This document shows, piece by piece, positions 8,205 through 14,258 of a stretch of 15,279 nucleotides of DNA. Where the stretch lies: contig DAHU01000089.1 in the NCBI GenBank assembly GCA_002495945.1, forward strand, positions 1-15,279. Direction: 5' to 3'. The notes beneath the pieces were generated by a model, which ran no database searches, had not been told where the DNA came from, and saw only the letters and a program-made list of their open reading frames with translations. This DNA is from Euryarchaeota archaeon UBA13 (lineage in GTDB: Archaea; Thermoplasmatota; Poseidoniia; Poseidoniales; Poseidoniaceae). How positions within the stretch are numbered: position 1 is the stretch's first letter; the number at the start of each line of letters is the position of its first letter. The translations under genes and the position numbers were made by a program.

Positions 8205-9743
8205 TTAGTTGGTATCATTGTGAATGTCGAGTATTTCGTCATCCTCATCATCAACATTTTTTGCGCCATCATTACGTTGTTCGTGTAATTGCGCCAAATA
8301 TTCATCAGAGATGTCTCCTGTTACGTAAACACCAGTGAAGCAACTTGAATCAAATGAGATGTGTGAGGAATCTTTATTGTGAGTAGATCTTTCTAAGTCC
8401 TCTATTGTTTGATAGAACAGCCTGTCAGATTTTATGTGCTGATTTACTTCTTCAACCGTTCTGCCATTGGCTACAAATTCAGATGTTGCGGGCATATCTA
8501 TTCCGTAGACGTTTGGAAATCTCACTGGTGGTGCTGCCGAAGCAAAGTAAACCTTAGTCGCGCCCGCTTCTCTAGCCATTTCAACAATTTGTTTACTGGT
8601 GGTACCACGGACTATTGAATCGTCAACTAAAAGTACGTTTTTATTCTTGAATTCATTATCAATAGTGTTCAGTTTTCTTCGCACGGATTTTTCTCTAAGT
8701 GCTTGTCCTGGCATAATGAAAGTACGACCAACATAACGGTTCTTTACGAACCCTTCACGATAAGGGACACCGAGAGTGCTGGCCATTTGGAGAGCTGCTA
8801 CCCGGCCTGAGTCAGGAACTGGAATAACCGCATCAATATCATTTTCCGGCCATTCAGAGATGATACGCTCTGCTAACACTTTACCTTGATTCAATCTTGC
8901 TTCGTAAACCGAGATTCCATCAATAACAGAATCAGGTCTTGCAAAATAAACATATTCAAACACACATGGGTTGTGACCTGTTTCTTCTGCACACATTCTA
9001 TTGAATAAGTGACCAGATGATGAAATGAAAATCGCCTCACCTGGTTTAACATCCCTAACAACTTCGAAGCCTAAGGCAGTAATCGCAACCGATTCGCTAC
9101 CTACAATCCACTCAGTACCATCATCTGATTCTCGTTTTCCGAAGATAAGAGGTCTTATGCCATTTGGATCTCTAAAAGCCAACAATCCATAACCAGAAAT
9201 CATAGAAACACAGGCATAACCGCCTTTGACATATGAATTCAAGGCATTGATTGCATTAAATACAGTTTCAATATCCAAATGTGGGGCGCCTTCAATCGAT
9301 AAGTCAGACGAATATTTGTTAAGTTCAACCGCGAGAATGTTCAACAGGATTTCTGAATCGCTACGGGTATTCATGTGTCGAAAATACTTGTCTTGTAGAA
9401 TTTTCTTCAATTCAGCTGCATTGGTTAAGTTACCATTGTGAGCAATGGACAAGCCATACGGTGAATTAACGTAAAGCGGTTGAGATTCTGCTTTTGAAGA
9501 GGTACCTGCAGTTGGATAACGGACATGACCAATTCCGATATGGCCTTGGAGTCTTTGCATGTGTCTTGTGTAAAATATGTTTGAAACCAATCCATTGGAC
9601 TTCCTTAGTCTAAACTGTCCATCATACTCGGTCATTATTCCTGCCGCATCTTGGCCACGATGCTGCAACACGGTCAAACCGTCGTAAATTAGTTGGTTGA
9701 CATGGTAACCTTGTCGACCGACTACACCAATTATACCGCACAC
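8205..9743 (-). CDS. purF: Amidophosphoribosyltransferase (glutamine-PRPP amidotransferase), Escherichia-type
   Basis: Catalyses the first step of purine synthesis: PRPP plus glutamine to phosphoribosylamine. 512 residues (Escherichia coli PurF is 505). The Ntn glutaminase domain begins MCGIIGVVG; Cys2 becomes the N-terminal nucleophile after Met removal. GHVRYPTAG (72-80) and HNGNL (102-106) follow. The phosphoribosyltransferase domain has the PRPP loop [13 protein letters not shown] (370-382), with [20 protein letters not shown] and [18 protein letters not shown] around it. From memory of the E. coli protein, identity is high throughout and extends to the C-terminal tail, and there is no propeptide and no obvious iron-sulfur ligand set as in Bacillus PurF. 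The start is GTG at 9743, four bases after GGTGA; an upstream in-frame ATG at 9761 would bury the catalytic Cys and is rejected. The gene lies 68 bp after eL37. Confidence 0.96.
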   Translation of the reverse strand: MCGIIGVVGRQGYHVNQLIYDGLTVLQHRGQDAAGIMTEYDGQFRLRKSNGLVSNIFYTRHMQRLQGHIGIGHVRYPTAGTSSKAESQPLYVNSPYGLSIAHNGNLTNAAELKKILQDKYFRHMNTRSDSEILLNILAVELNKYSSDLSIEGAPHLDIETVFNAINALNSYVKGGYACVSMISGYGLLAFRDPNGIRPLIFGKRESDDGTEWIVGSESVAITALGFEVVRDVKPGEAIFISSSGHLFNRMCAEETGHNPCVFEYVYFARPDSVIDGISVYEARLNQGKVLAERIISEWPENDIDAVIPVPDSGRVAALQMASTLGVPYREGFVKNRYVGRTFIMPGQALREKSVRRKLNTIDNEFKNKNVLLVDDSIVRGTTSKQIVEMAREAGATKVYFASAAPPVRFPNVYGIDMPATSEFVANGRTVEEVNQHIKSDRLFYQTIEDLERSTHNKDSSHISFDSSCFTGVYVTGDISDEYLAQLHEQRNDGAKNVDDEDDEILDIHNDTN

Positions 9744-9747
9744 AGTA

Positions 9748-9752
9748 TCACC
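9748..9752 (-). promoter_or_regulatory. Ribosome binding site that fixes the purF GTG start
   Basis: GGTGA, four bases before a GTG whose next codon is the catalytic Cys. The same GGTGA-N4 spacing precedes etfA, eS27 and eL37, so the GTG is chosen over the ATG six codons upstream. Confidence 0.8.
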
Positions 9753-9811
9753 ACAAGTCAATTAGCAAATGATTGTTTGGAAGGATTTCTTCATTCCAAC
9801 ATGGTGAATAA

Positions 9812-9991
9812 TTAGGCCTTGGGGCGATGAGATTTCTTTGACCAACTGTACTTGCGCATCTTAGCAGTTGCTCCATATCCGCATGCTGCGCATACGCCTT
9901 TTTGCTTGTGGTAAGCGTTTCTGCCGCATCTTCTACATCTAATGTGTGTAGTCTTTTGACGACGGCCCATAGATGGCGTACCTTTTGACAT
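9812..9991 (-). CDS. rpl37e: Large-subunit ribosomal protein eL37
   Basis: 59-residue zinc-ribbon protein of the large ribosomal subunit. Translation gives [20 protein letters not shown] at the N-terminus, then [20 protein letters not shown], and a tail with [16 protein letters not shown]. This matches archaeal eL37 over its full length. All four zinc ligands are present (Cys19, Cys22, Cys34, Cys37 as two CxxC pairs). The ATG follows GAGGTGA with a 4-base spacer. It is first in the run eL37, purF, propeller-PKD, hydrolase. In many archaea eL37 follows an Lsm/Sm-like gene; here two membrane-protein genes lie upstream instead. An AT-rich box about 45 bp upstream could give it its own promoter. 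Confidence 0.96.
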   Translation of the reverse strand: MSKGTPSMGRRQKTTHIRCRRCGRNAYHKQKGVCAACGYGATAKMRKYSWSKKSHRPKA

Positions 9992-10025
9992 AATCTCACC
10001 TCAGCGTTTCGGCCACCTACCAATA

Positions 10026-10040
10026 CTTTATGAAATAAAC
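10026..10040 (-). promoter_or_regulatory. Possible TATA box for the eL37-purF cluster
   Basis: On the minus strand the sequence reads GTTTATTTCATAAAG, centred about 26 bp before a start site near 10010. That would leave a roughly 18-base leader containing the GAGGTGA ribosome binding site of eL37. Assignment rests on composition and spacing only. Confidence 0.4.
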
Positions 10041-10050
10041 GGAGAAGAAT

Positions 10051-10533
10051 TCACTCCTCTTCAGCGGCAAAATTGAAATTATCAATTTTGGAAGGGGAGT
10101 TTGTTATCGCTGAAAACATCATACCAAGAGTCACTAATCCTGATACAGACAGGGCGATAATTGAAACAATAGTGTGAGCTATATTGTACACTAACTGAGC
10201 ACGTACAGAACCATTACCTTCTAACAACATTGGACCTTGATTAATGAAGAATATTGTTGCAAGGATTCCAACCATTACAGCGATACCCATACTAAAAATT
10301 GGTGCTAGTGGCCGATTTCTAGACTCGCCATAGAAGAACATATTGCCCAATAAAAAAGTCGAGAATAGAATAAATGCAGTCAAGGCTGAATTAGCTATTC
10401 TTGGATTTAGTTCCTCAATACCGAAATTTGGTATGCTACCGTTTAATGAATAATCCAAAGCAACGATGAATATTACCGGAAATAGTAGACCAACAAGAAC
10501 TACCTTTGCTGAAGGTTTTGTCTGATTTTCCAT
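10051..10533 (-). CDS. Four-helix membrane protein of unknown function
   Basis: 160 residues. Four hydrophobic segments are visible: about 10-27 (VVLVGLLFPVIFIVAL), 46-66 (SALTAFILFSTFLLGNMFF), 79-98 (FSMGIAVMVGILATIFFI) and 115-140 (NIAHTIVSIIALSVSGLVTL). The C-terminus ends in a short acidic EEE tail. I do not recognise a family. The chosen ATG at 10533 overlaps the TGA of the upstream gene by one base (TGATG) and has a strong GGAGGTGA at 10540-10547; a GTG at 10536 would add one residue. The overlap and shared membrane character suggest that the products of this gene and the preceding one work together, possibly as a complex. No catalytic or transport motif is seen. Confidence 0.8.
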   Translation of the reverse strand: MENQTKPSAKVVLVGLLFPVIFIVALDYSLNGSIPNFGIEELNPRIANSALTAFILFSTFLLGNMFFYGESRNRPLAPIFSMGIAVMVGILATIFFINQGPMLLEGNGSVRAQLVYNIAHTIVSIIALSVSGLVTLGMMFSAITNSPSKIDNFNFAAEEE

Positions 10534-11324
10534 CACTCATCACCTCCAATATTTTGGGTTATAACCTCGGACACATGGGCCAATTCTTCAGCATTTGGCG
10601 CATCAATAGATTCTGGAGAGGGTATGCTTTTTTCGTAGATGAAAATAACTAGAGCAAACGATAGTATGGCTAGTACGGCGCCGATTAGAATGCCGATTAG
10701 GTCCGCAATAGATAACCACACATACTCCCTAAATGATATTGCTTCGAGTTTTGGTGAATCAAAATTCATTGCACAAATTATGAAAGTGAACGAAAGAGCA
10801 GAGGCCGAAAAAAGATATTTTGATTCGTTAGTTCTTGAATCACCGAATGCGATCATCGCAAGGCCACCCGCCATGGCAAGACAAGTCAGAGATAACAGTA
10901 AGTTTGGTAAGAATACCAACCAATATGGGTTTATTTCACCACCATCAACAACTGGAGTAAGTTCCCACCAATGCATAAGTGATAGCCAGATTATTCCAAG
11001 TATGAACGACAACAAACCGAAATATCTGTCTCGAGTTGAAAGTCGCCCCACGGGGACATTACCCGAATATGCAATATTGAACAAGCCGAAAAGAATCAAT
11101 ATTACCGGGCCAACTATGAAACCGATTAATTGCCCTACCGCACTTGATGGTGATTCGGGCACAGTCCAAGGACTAGCCAGCACTAAAATACCTCCAACAA
11201 CAGCTACCAGGTAGCCGAGTTTATCAGTGATTTTTGCCGATTTTATTTGTGCTACCCAAACGCCAAAGGGAACCAGGGCGAAAGGCAGCCAAAAGAAGAC
11301 GGCAGCCTTCAGCACCTCATCCAT
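10533..11324 (-). CDS. Polytopic membrane protein of unknown function
   Basis: 263 residues with about seven hydrophobic segments (roughly 8-26, 36-55, 63-85, 102-118, 130-157, 168-185, 200-228) and an acidic cytoplasm-like tail of about 30 residues (SIPSPESIDAPNAEELAHVS). I do not recognise a family and see no conserved charged residues inside the helices that would point to a transporter. The ATG at 11324 has no ribosome binding site; an AT-rich box centred 26 bp upstream fits transcription starting at or next to the ATG, so the message is probably leaderless. The stop overlaps the start of the downstream four-helix membrane protein by one base. The pair sits upstream of eL37 on the same strand and diverges from the eL42 cluster. 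Confidence 0.8.
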   Translation of the reverse strand: MDEVLKAAVFFWLPFALVPFGVWVAQIKSAKITDKLGYLVAVVGGILVLASPWTVPESPSSAVGQLIGFIVGPVILILFGLFNIAYSGNVPVGRLSTRDRYFGLLSFILGIIWLSLMHWWELTPVVDGGEINPYWLVFLPNLLLSLTCLAMAGGLAMIAFGDSRTNESKYLFSASALSFTFIICAMNFDSPKLEAISFREYVWLSIADLIGILIGAVLAILSFALVIFIYEKSIPSPESIDAPNAEELAHVSEVITQNIGGDE

Positions 11325-11344
11325 GAGCCTTGGTATGCCAACGG

Positions 11345-11355
11345 ATTAATTATTT
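11345..11355 (-). promoter_or_regulatory. TATA box for the membrane-protein pair (leaderless transcript likely)
   Basis: The minus strand reads AAATAATTAAT, centred at 11350. Archaeal TATA boxes sit about 26 bp before the transcription start; 26 bp downstream is 11324, exactly the first base of the ATG. No Shine-Dalgarno-like sequence lies before that ATG, which agrees with leaderless initiation. Confidence 0.5.
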
Positions 11356-11410
11356 CATCCCCTAATTATTGGTTCAGTCGTCTGTTTTCTAAATGAAAAT
11401 CATACGGAGT

Positions 11411-11420
11411 TTCTAAATAC
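11411..11420 (+). promoter_or_regulatory. Possible TATA box for the eL42 translation cluster
   Basis: TTCTAAATAC, centred near 11416. A start about 26 bp later (around 11442) would leave a short leader carrying the GGTGG ribosome binding site at 11448-11452. Weak, composition-based call. Confidence 0.35.
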
Positions 11421-11455
11421 CCGACCTTAGTGGGTCGAATGCTCAAGGTGGTACC

Positions 11456-11740
11456 ATGGTCAAGATGCCTCGTCAAATCAAGCGCTACAGTCCATCGGCT
11501 GGTAAGCACACGATGCATACAGTCGAGCGCGTCAAGAAAAAGCGTGCTTCTGAACTTAAGTGGGGTCAGAGAAGATTCCGAAAGGTTATGGCTGGTTACC
11601 GTGGTTTCCCAAGGCCAAAACCGGACGGCAGAGAGAAACCCACCAAACGAGTAAATATCTTGTATAGATGCACTGAGACTGGTAAGGCTCACTACGCCTC
11701 CTGTCAAAGAGCAAAGAAATTCGAATTAGTTGACAAATGA
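11456..11740 (+). CDS. rpl44e: Large-subunit ribosomal protein eL42 (L44e), zinc-ribbon cysteines mostly lost
   Basis: 94-residue ribosomal protein located near the E site of the large subunit. The core is clear: SELKWGQRRFRKVMAGYRGF (32-51), PRPKPDGREKPTKR and a KKFELVDK end. The family normally has four zinc ligands in RYCPxCxKHT and CTxCGKxH. Here those read RYSPSAGKHT and CTETGKAH: positions 12, 15 and 75 are Ser, Ala and Thr, and only Cys72 remains; an extra Cys83 is elsewhere. The reading frame is intact and the rest is well conserved, so this looks like a zinc-free variant and not a decayed gene. The ATG follows GGTGG by 3-4 bases. eS27 follows after 9 bases. The order eL42, eS27, aIF2 alpha, Nop10, PAC2 is a conserved archaeal cluster. 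Confidence 0.93.
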   Translation: MVKMPRQIKRYSPSAGKHTMHTVERVKKKRASELKWGQRRFRKVMAGYRGFPRPKPDGREKPTKRVNILYRCTETGKAHYASCQRAKKFELVDK

Positions 11741-11749
11741 GGTGATTAA

Positions 11750-11920
11750 ATGTCTGGAAAATTTATCAAAGTAACATGCAAAGATTGTGGATCTGAGTCA
11801 GTCATTTACTCAAGAGCAACCACTGTAATTTCATGCTCGGTTTGTGGAGCAACACTAACTGCTCCATCCGGTGGAAAAGCCAAACTCGTCGGCTGCAAGA
11901 TGCTCGAAGCTATGGAATGA
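11750..11920 (+). CDS. rps27e: Small-subunit ribosomal protein eS27
   Basis: 56-residue zinc-ribbon protein of the small ribosomal subunit. Translation starts MSGKFIKVTCKDCGSESVIY and continues with SRATTVISCSVCGATLTAPS and GGKAKLVGCKMLEAME, matching archaeal eS27 throughout. The zinc ligands are Cys10, Cys13, Cys29 and Cys32, all present, in contrast to eL42 next to it. The ATG has GAGGTGA with a 4-base spacer, and the ribosome binding site overlaps the eL42 stop (TGAGGTGA). Its own stop leads directly into the hairpin before aIF2 alpha. Confidence 0.96.
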   Translation: MSGKFIKVTCKDCGSESVIYSRATTVISCSVCGATLTAPSGGKAKLVGCKMLEAME

Positions 11921-11935
11921 GGAGGCTGAGCCTCC
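11921..11935 (+). promoter_or_regulatory. Hairpin over the aIF2 alpha ribosome binding site
   Basis: GGAGGC-TGA-GCCTCC is a perfect 6-bp stem with a 3-base loop, starting right after the eS27 stop and ending at the base before the aIF2 alpha ATG. The 5' arm contains GGAGG, the only Shine-Dalgarno-like sequence for that gene. Folding would hide it, and ribosomes finishing eS27 would open it, so coupled or regulated translation is inferred. Confidence 0.55.
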
Positions 11936-12721
11936 ATGAGTGACCAAGTCAATACTCCTGAAGAAGGAGAACTTGTTGTTGTAACAGTAAAGAATGTTAA
12001 ACAAAACGGAGTTTACGTCGATTTTGACGAATATCCCGGTTTAGAGGGTTTCATTTTTATCGGAGAAATCGCCAGCGGTTGGGTAAAAAACATCAGAACC
12101 TTTGTGCGTGATGGACAACGATTAATCTGTAAAGTGATGCGCACAAAAAAAGATGGTTCTTCCTTAGAACTATCACTAAAATCTGTATCCGAGGAGCGTC
12201 GAAGGGACAGGCTACAGGAATGGAAAAACGAACAAAGGTCATTTCAACTTCTGAAAGTATTAGGTGATAAAGTCGGCTGGGACGAATCTACGAGAAACAC
12301 TATGAGTGAAGATTTAATCTCAGCATTCGGGACACTATACGCATCCTTTGAAGAAGCAGCAATGAATGAGTCTTCAATTATTGATGCAGGTTTTGAGGGT
12401 GAATGGATAAAAGAATTCATTGAAATCGCAATAGAAAATATTATTCCACCATTTGTCGAAATAAAAGGCAGCCTAAATCTATCTATCAATATTGAGAATG
12501 GTGTTGAAGTTATTAGAGATGCTTTACAGTCTGCGGAAAATTACACCTCCGAAGAAGATGAAATTTCAGTCATGTGCTTTTATGATGGTGCGCCAGAGTA
12601 CAGAATTGTATTGAAAGCACCAGATTTCAAAACCGCTGAAGATCTGTGGGTAGAAGTGAGCAACACAATTGTTACCACAATGGAAGATAATGGTGGACAA
12701 GCGGCTAGTTATCGCGATTAA
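11936..12721 (+). CDS. eif2a: Translation initiation factor aIF2, alpha subunit
   Basis: Alpha subunit of the heterotrimeric aIF2, which brings initiator Met-tRNA to the small ribosomal subunit. 261 residues, close to the usual archaeal length of about 265. The N-terminal S1/OB domain (about 10-88) is clear: GELVVVTVKNVKQNGVYVDF, EGFIFIGEIASGWVKNIR, QRLICKVMRTKKDGSSLELS, LKSV. A helical middle domain and the alpha/beta C-terminal domain that contacts the gamma subunit follow (VEIKGSLNLSI, DGAPEYRIVLKAPDFKTAED). The usual SE at the S1 surface reads GE (FIFIGEI). The ATG at 11936 sits directly after the GGAGGC hairpin. Nop10 follows after 39 bp. Confidence 0.94.
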   Translation: MSDQVNTPEEGELVVVTVKNVKQNGVYVDFDEYPGLEGFIFIGEIASGWVKNIRTFVRDGQRLICKVMRTKKDGSSLELSLKSVSEERRRDRLQEWKNEQRSFQLLKVLGDKVGWDESTRNTMSEDLISAFGTLYASFEEAAMNESSIIDAGFEGEWIKEFIEIAIENIIPPFVEIKGSLNLSINIENGVEVIRDALQSAENYTSEEDEISVMCFYDGAPEYRIVLKAPDFKTAEDLWVEVSNTIVTTMEDNGGQAASYRD

Positions 12722-12746
12722 TACCGACTTTATCATAAACAATAAC

Positions 12747-12759
12747 CTACAGGCAAAGT
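12747..12759 (+). repeat. 13-base leader motif, copy 1 (before nop10)
   Basis: CTACAGGCAAAGT, followed by one base and the ATG of nop10. The identical 13 bases with the same 1-base gap precede the ATG of the Ubl-GG gene at 13977. AGG inside it may act as a weak ribosome binding site. Confidence 0.5.
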
Positions 12760-12760
12760 C

Positions 12761-12997
12761 ATGGCAAGGCAGTTGTTGCAGTATTGCACTCAATGTAGTG
12801 CATGGACTTTGCAACGCGATTGTCCCCATTGTGACGGAACTGCAAATGCAGCAGCACCGATGAAATGGTCGCCTGAAGACCAAAGAGCAAACATACGTCG
12901 TAAAATGTATAATGTCGAGTCCGAGGAGTGGCTAGAATCTTTACCTAAGTTGGCCAATATTGACGAACTTCGAGATGTCAATCAAGAAGAAGAGTGA
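12761..12997 (+). CDS. nop10: H/ACA RNP protein Nop10 with C-terminal extension
   Basis: Component of the H/ACA guide RNP that makes pseudouridine in rRNA with Cbf5, Gar1 and L7Ae. 78 residues. The N-terminal zinc ribbon has Cys9, Cys12, Cys21 and Cys24 (YCTQCSAWTLQRDCPHCDG), followed by the family helix region MKWSPEDQRANIRRKMY. Archaeal Nop10 usually ends near residue 55-60; here about 20 further acidic residues follow (SEEWLESLPKLANIDELRDV, then EEE). The ATG at 12761 lacks a normal GGTGA; it has the AGGCAAAGT motif shared with the Ubl gene. The position between aIF2 alpha and PAC2 is the classical archaeal order. Confidence 0.93.
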   Translation: MARQLLQYCTQCSAWTLQRDCPHCDGTANAAAPMKWSPEDQRANIRRKMYNVESEEWLESLPKLANIDELRDVNQEEE

Positions 12998-13053
12998 CGG
13001 TATCCACTCATTGGTGGCGAAATCGTAAGATTTGTTTATGATTTATGTCAAAC

Positions 13054-13060
13054 ATTATAC
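13054..13060 (+). promoter_or_regulatory. Possible TATA box for the PAC2 gene
   Basis: ATTATAC, centred 28 bp before the ATG at 13085. No Shine-Dalgarno-like sequence precedes that ATG, so a leaderless or nearly leaderless message is plausible. Alternative AT-rich TTTATGATTTATG lies just upstream (13035-13047). Confidence 0.4.
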
Positions 13061-13084
13061 TGCTGATTGAATGATTAAGTTAGT

Positions 13085-13840
13085 ATGAGTTTGATTATTG
13101 AGTGGCGTAACGGGTATGATAACCTGAATAATGCCAACCTATGTCTATTCTCTCTACCTGGAGTCGGTAATATTGGCAAAGCAGCAATCGATGCACTCAA
13201 TTCAACTAATGAAGCACAAGAAGTTGCTAGATTGCATCATACCGCACTGCCACCACTGGCAACTTTAGACGAAGACGGCTTGTTATCTCCACCCCATTTA
13301 TCAGTAAAAATGATCCAATACTCCGATAGCGATTGCTTAATCACAATTACTGGAACCTCTCAACCGCTCGAGCCAAATAATCAGGGACTAATGGCTAGAG
13401 AGATACTTGATTTGCTGAAGCATAATCAATTAACCGAATTGGTGGTTTTAGCTGGAATGGTTGATGATGCAGCAAGGAAAGAGATCTTCATTGTTCCAAG
13501 CAGTAGTGCCTACCGAGTAGATTTAGAATCTCGTGGAGCAAATGTCCGAAGAGATGAGCCCAGTTCTGGAGCGATTGGAATGGCAGCATTACTTTCATCA
13601 CTCGGCCCGGTATATGGAATCAATTCAGCATGTGCAATTGCGACTACAATTGGTTCTAGTGGCGACATTATTGCTTCACAAAATCTACTCACTTCTATTG
13701 ACCACTGGTTCGGGCTTAATCTAGTGATACCTAAAGATGCTAATAAAAAATTAATTGAGAAATTGAAAGAAATATCACCAAGCAATCAAGATGACCTCGT
13801 TGCAGAATTAACTCAAACACATGACGCATTCTACATGTGA
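13085..13840 (+). CDS. PAC2 family protein (proteasome assembly chaperone 2 homologue)
   Basis: 251 residues. The N-terminal signature LCLFSLPGVGNIGKAAIDAL (18-37 region) is the PAC2-family pattern, followed by the typical alternating beta/alpha body (LVVLAGMVDDAARKEIFIVP, SGAIGMAALLSSLGPVYGIN). Eukaryotic PAC2 is a chaperone for 20S proteasome alpha-ring assembly; archaeal homologues are widespread, often next to nop10, and some act as proteasome assembly factors, but the role of this one is not proven. Soluble, no signal peptide. The gene is 87 bp after nop10, probably with its own promoter. Its stop is 2 bases from the 3' end of the convergent tRNA-Ser gene. Confidence 0.88.
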   Translation: MSLIIEWRNGYDNLNNANLCLFSLPGVGNIGKAAIDALNSTNEAQEVARLHHTALPPLATLDEDGLLSPPHLSVKMIQYSDSDCLITITGTSQPLEPNNQGLMAREILDLLKHNQLTELVVLAGMVDDAARKEIFIVPSSSAYRVDLESRGANVRRDEPSSGAIGMAALLSSLGPVYGINSACAIATTIGSSGDIIASQNLLTSIDHWFGLNLVIPKDANKKLIEKLKEISPSNQDDLVAELTQTHDAFYM

Positions 13841-13842
13841 GG

Positions 13843-13924
13843 CGCCGAGAGAGGGATTTGAACCCCCGCGTCTTACGACAGTGGATTTCGAATCCACCGC
13901 AATACCGGGCTATGCGATCTCGGC
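13843..13924 (-). tRNA. trnS(cga): tRNA-Ser (anticodon CGA)
   Basis: 82-base class II tRNA without intron. The acceptor stem GCCGAGA pairs perfectly with TCTCGGC, and the discriminator is G, as for serine. The anticodon arm is GTGGA-TTCGAAA-TCCAC, giving anticodon CGA (13888-13890 on the plus strand), which reads UCG. A long variable arm (GTC-GTAA-GAC) and a T arm GGGGG-TTCAAAT-CCCTC follow. CCA is not encoded (the next bases are CCT). The gene is only 2 bp from the PAC2 stop, and its promoter must lie in or across the 52 bp shared with the Ubl gene leader. Confidence 0.95.
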
Positions 13925-13962
13925 TTGTAATTGCCTCAAGCGCCATAGTGATAAGCATGATG

Positions 13963-13975
13963 CTACAGGCAAAGT
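13963..13975 (+). repeat. 13-base leader motif, copy 2 (before the Ubl-GG gene)
   Basis: CTACAGGCAAAGT, followed by T and the ATG at 13977; identical to the element in front of nop10. It also falls in the region that should hold the promoter of the divergent tRNA-Ser. Confidence 0.5.
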
Positions 13976-13976
13976 T

Positions 13977-14177
13977 ATGCAGATTAGGTTCTATGGTCGT
14001 GATCATGAAGAAAAAGTCGAATTTGAAAATCAGATTAAACTTCGTGATGCATTAGTTAACTGTGGCATATTACCCTCAACAGTAATAGTAAGTTTCGATG
14101 ATCAAATACTACCCTTGTCAACGATTATCCGAGAGGAGATTGAACTAATGGTTACTACTGTATCCTCTGGAGGATGA
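13977..14177 (+). CDS. Ubiquitin-like small protein (SAMP/ThiS/MoaD type) ending in Gly-Gly
   Basis: 66 residues. The pattern fits the beta-grasp ubiquitin-like fold: strand MQIRFYG, strand EKVEFENQ, helix KLRDALVNCG, strand STVIVSFDDQILP, and the end ELMVTTVSSGG with a free C-terminal Gly-Gly immediately before the stop. This is the hallmark of ThiS, MoaD, Urm1/TtuB and the archaeal SAMP proteins, which are activated by an E1-like enzyme at the diglycine and then either donate sulfur or are conjugated to lysines. The length is like SAMP2 of Haloferax. Which role applies here cannot be read from sequence; no E1, ThiF or JAMM protease gene lies in the window. The in-frame region upstream of 13977 runs antisense through the tRNA, so this ATG is the only reasonable start. 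Confidence 0.82.
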   Translation: MQIRFYGRDHEEKVEFENQIKLRDALVNCGILPSTVIVSFDDQILPLSTIIREEIELMVTTVSSGG

Positions 14178-14258
14178 TCTGCAGTAGAAACATGAGGCTA
14201 GTATTCACGATATTTTTCAGAAATGTATCAAAATATGATTGCAATACTGAGCATCAAT

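Noticed and set aside
9744..9761. ATG start six codons before the purF GTG
   Set aside because: It would place residues before the catalytic Cys, which must be N-terminal after Met removal, and the GGTGA site points to the GTG.
9748..10023. 91-codon minus-strand frame overlapping eL37
   Set aside because: It runs in another frame of the eL37 gene, whose full-length match to the ribosomal protein with four zinc ligands is decisive.
10639..11214. 191-codon plus-strand open frame opposite the seven-helix membrane protein
   Set aside because: The opposite strand encodes a coherent polytopic membrane protein with an overlapping operon partner. This frame lacks domain features and a start signal.
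13821..13976. In-frame N-terminal extension of the Ubl protein
   Set aside because: The extension would be translated from the antisense strand of the tRNA-Ser gene; the beta-grasp pattern starts at the ATG at 13977.
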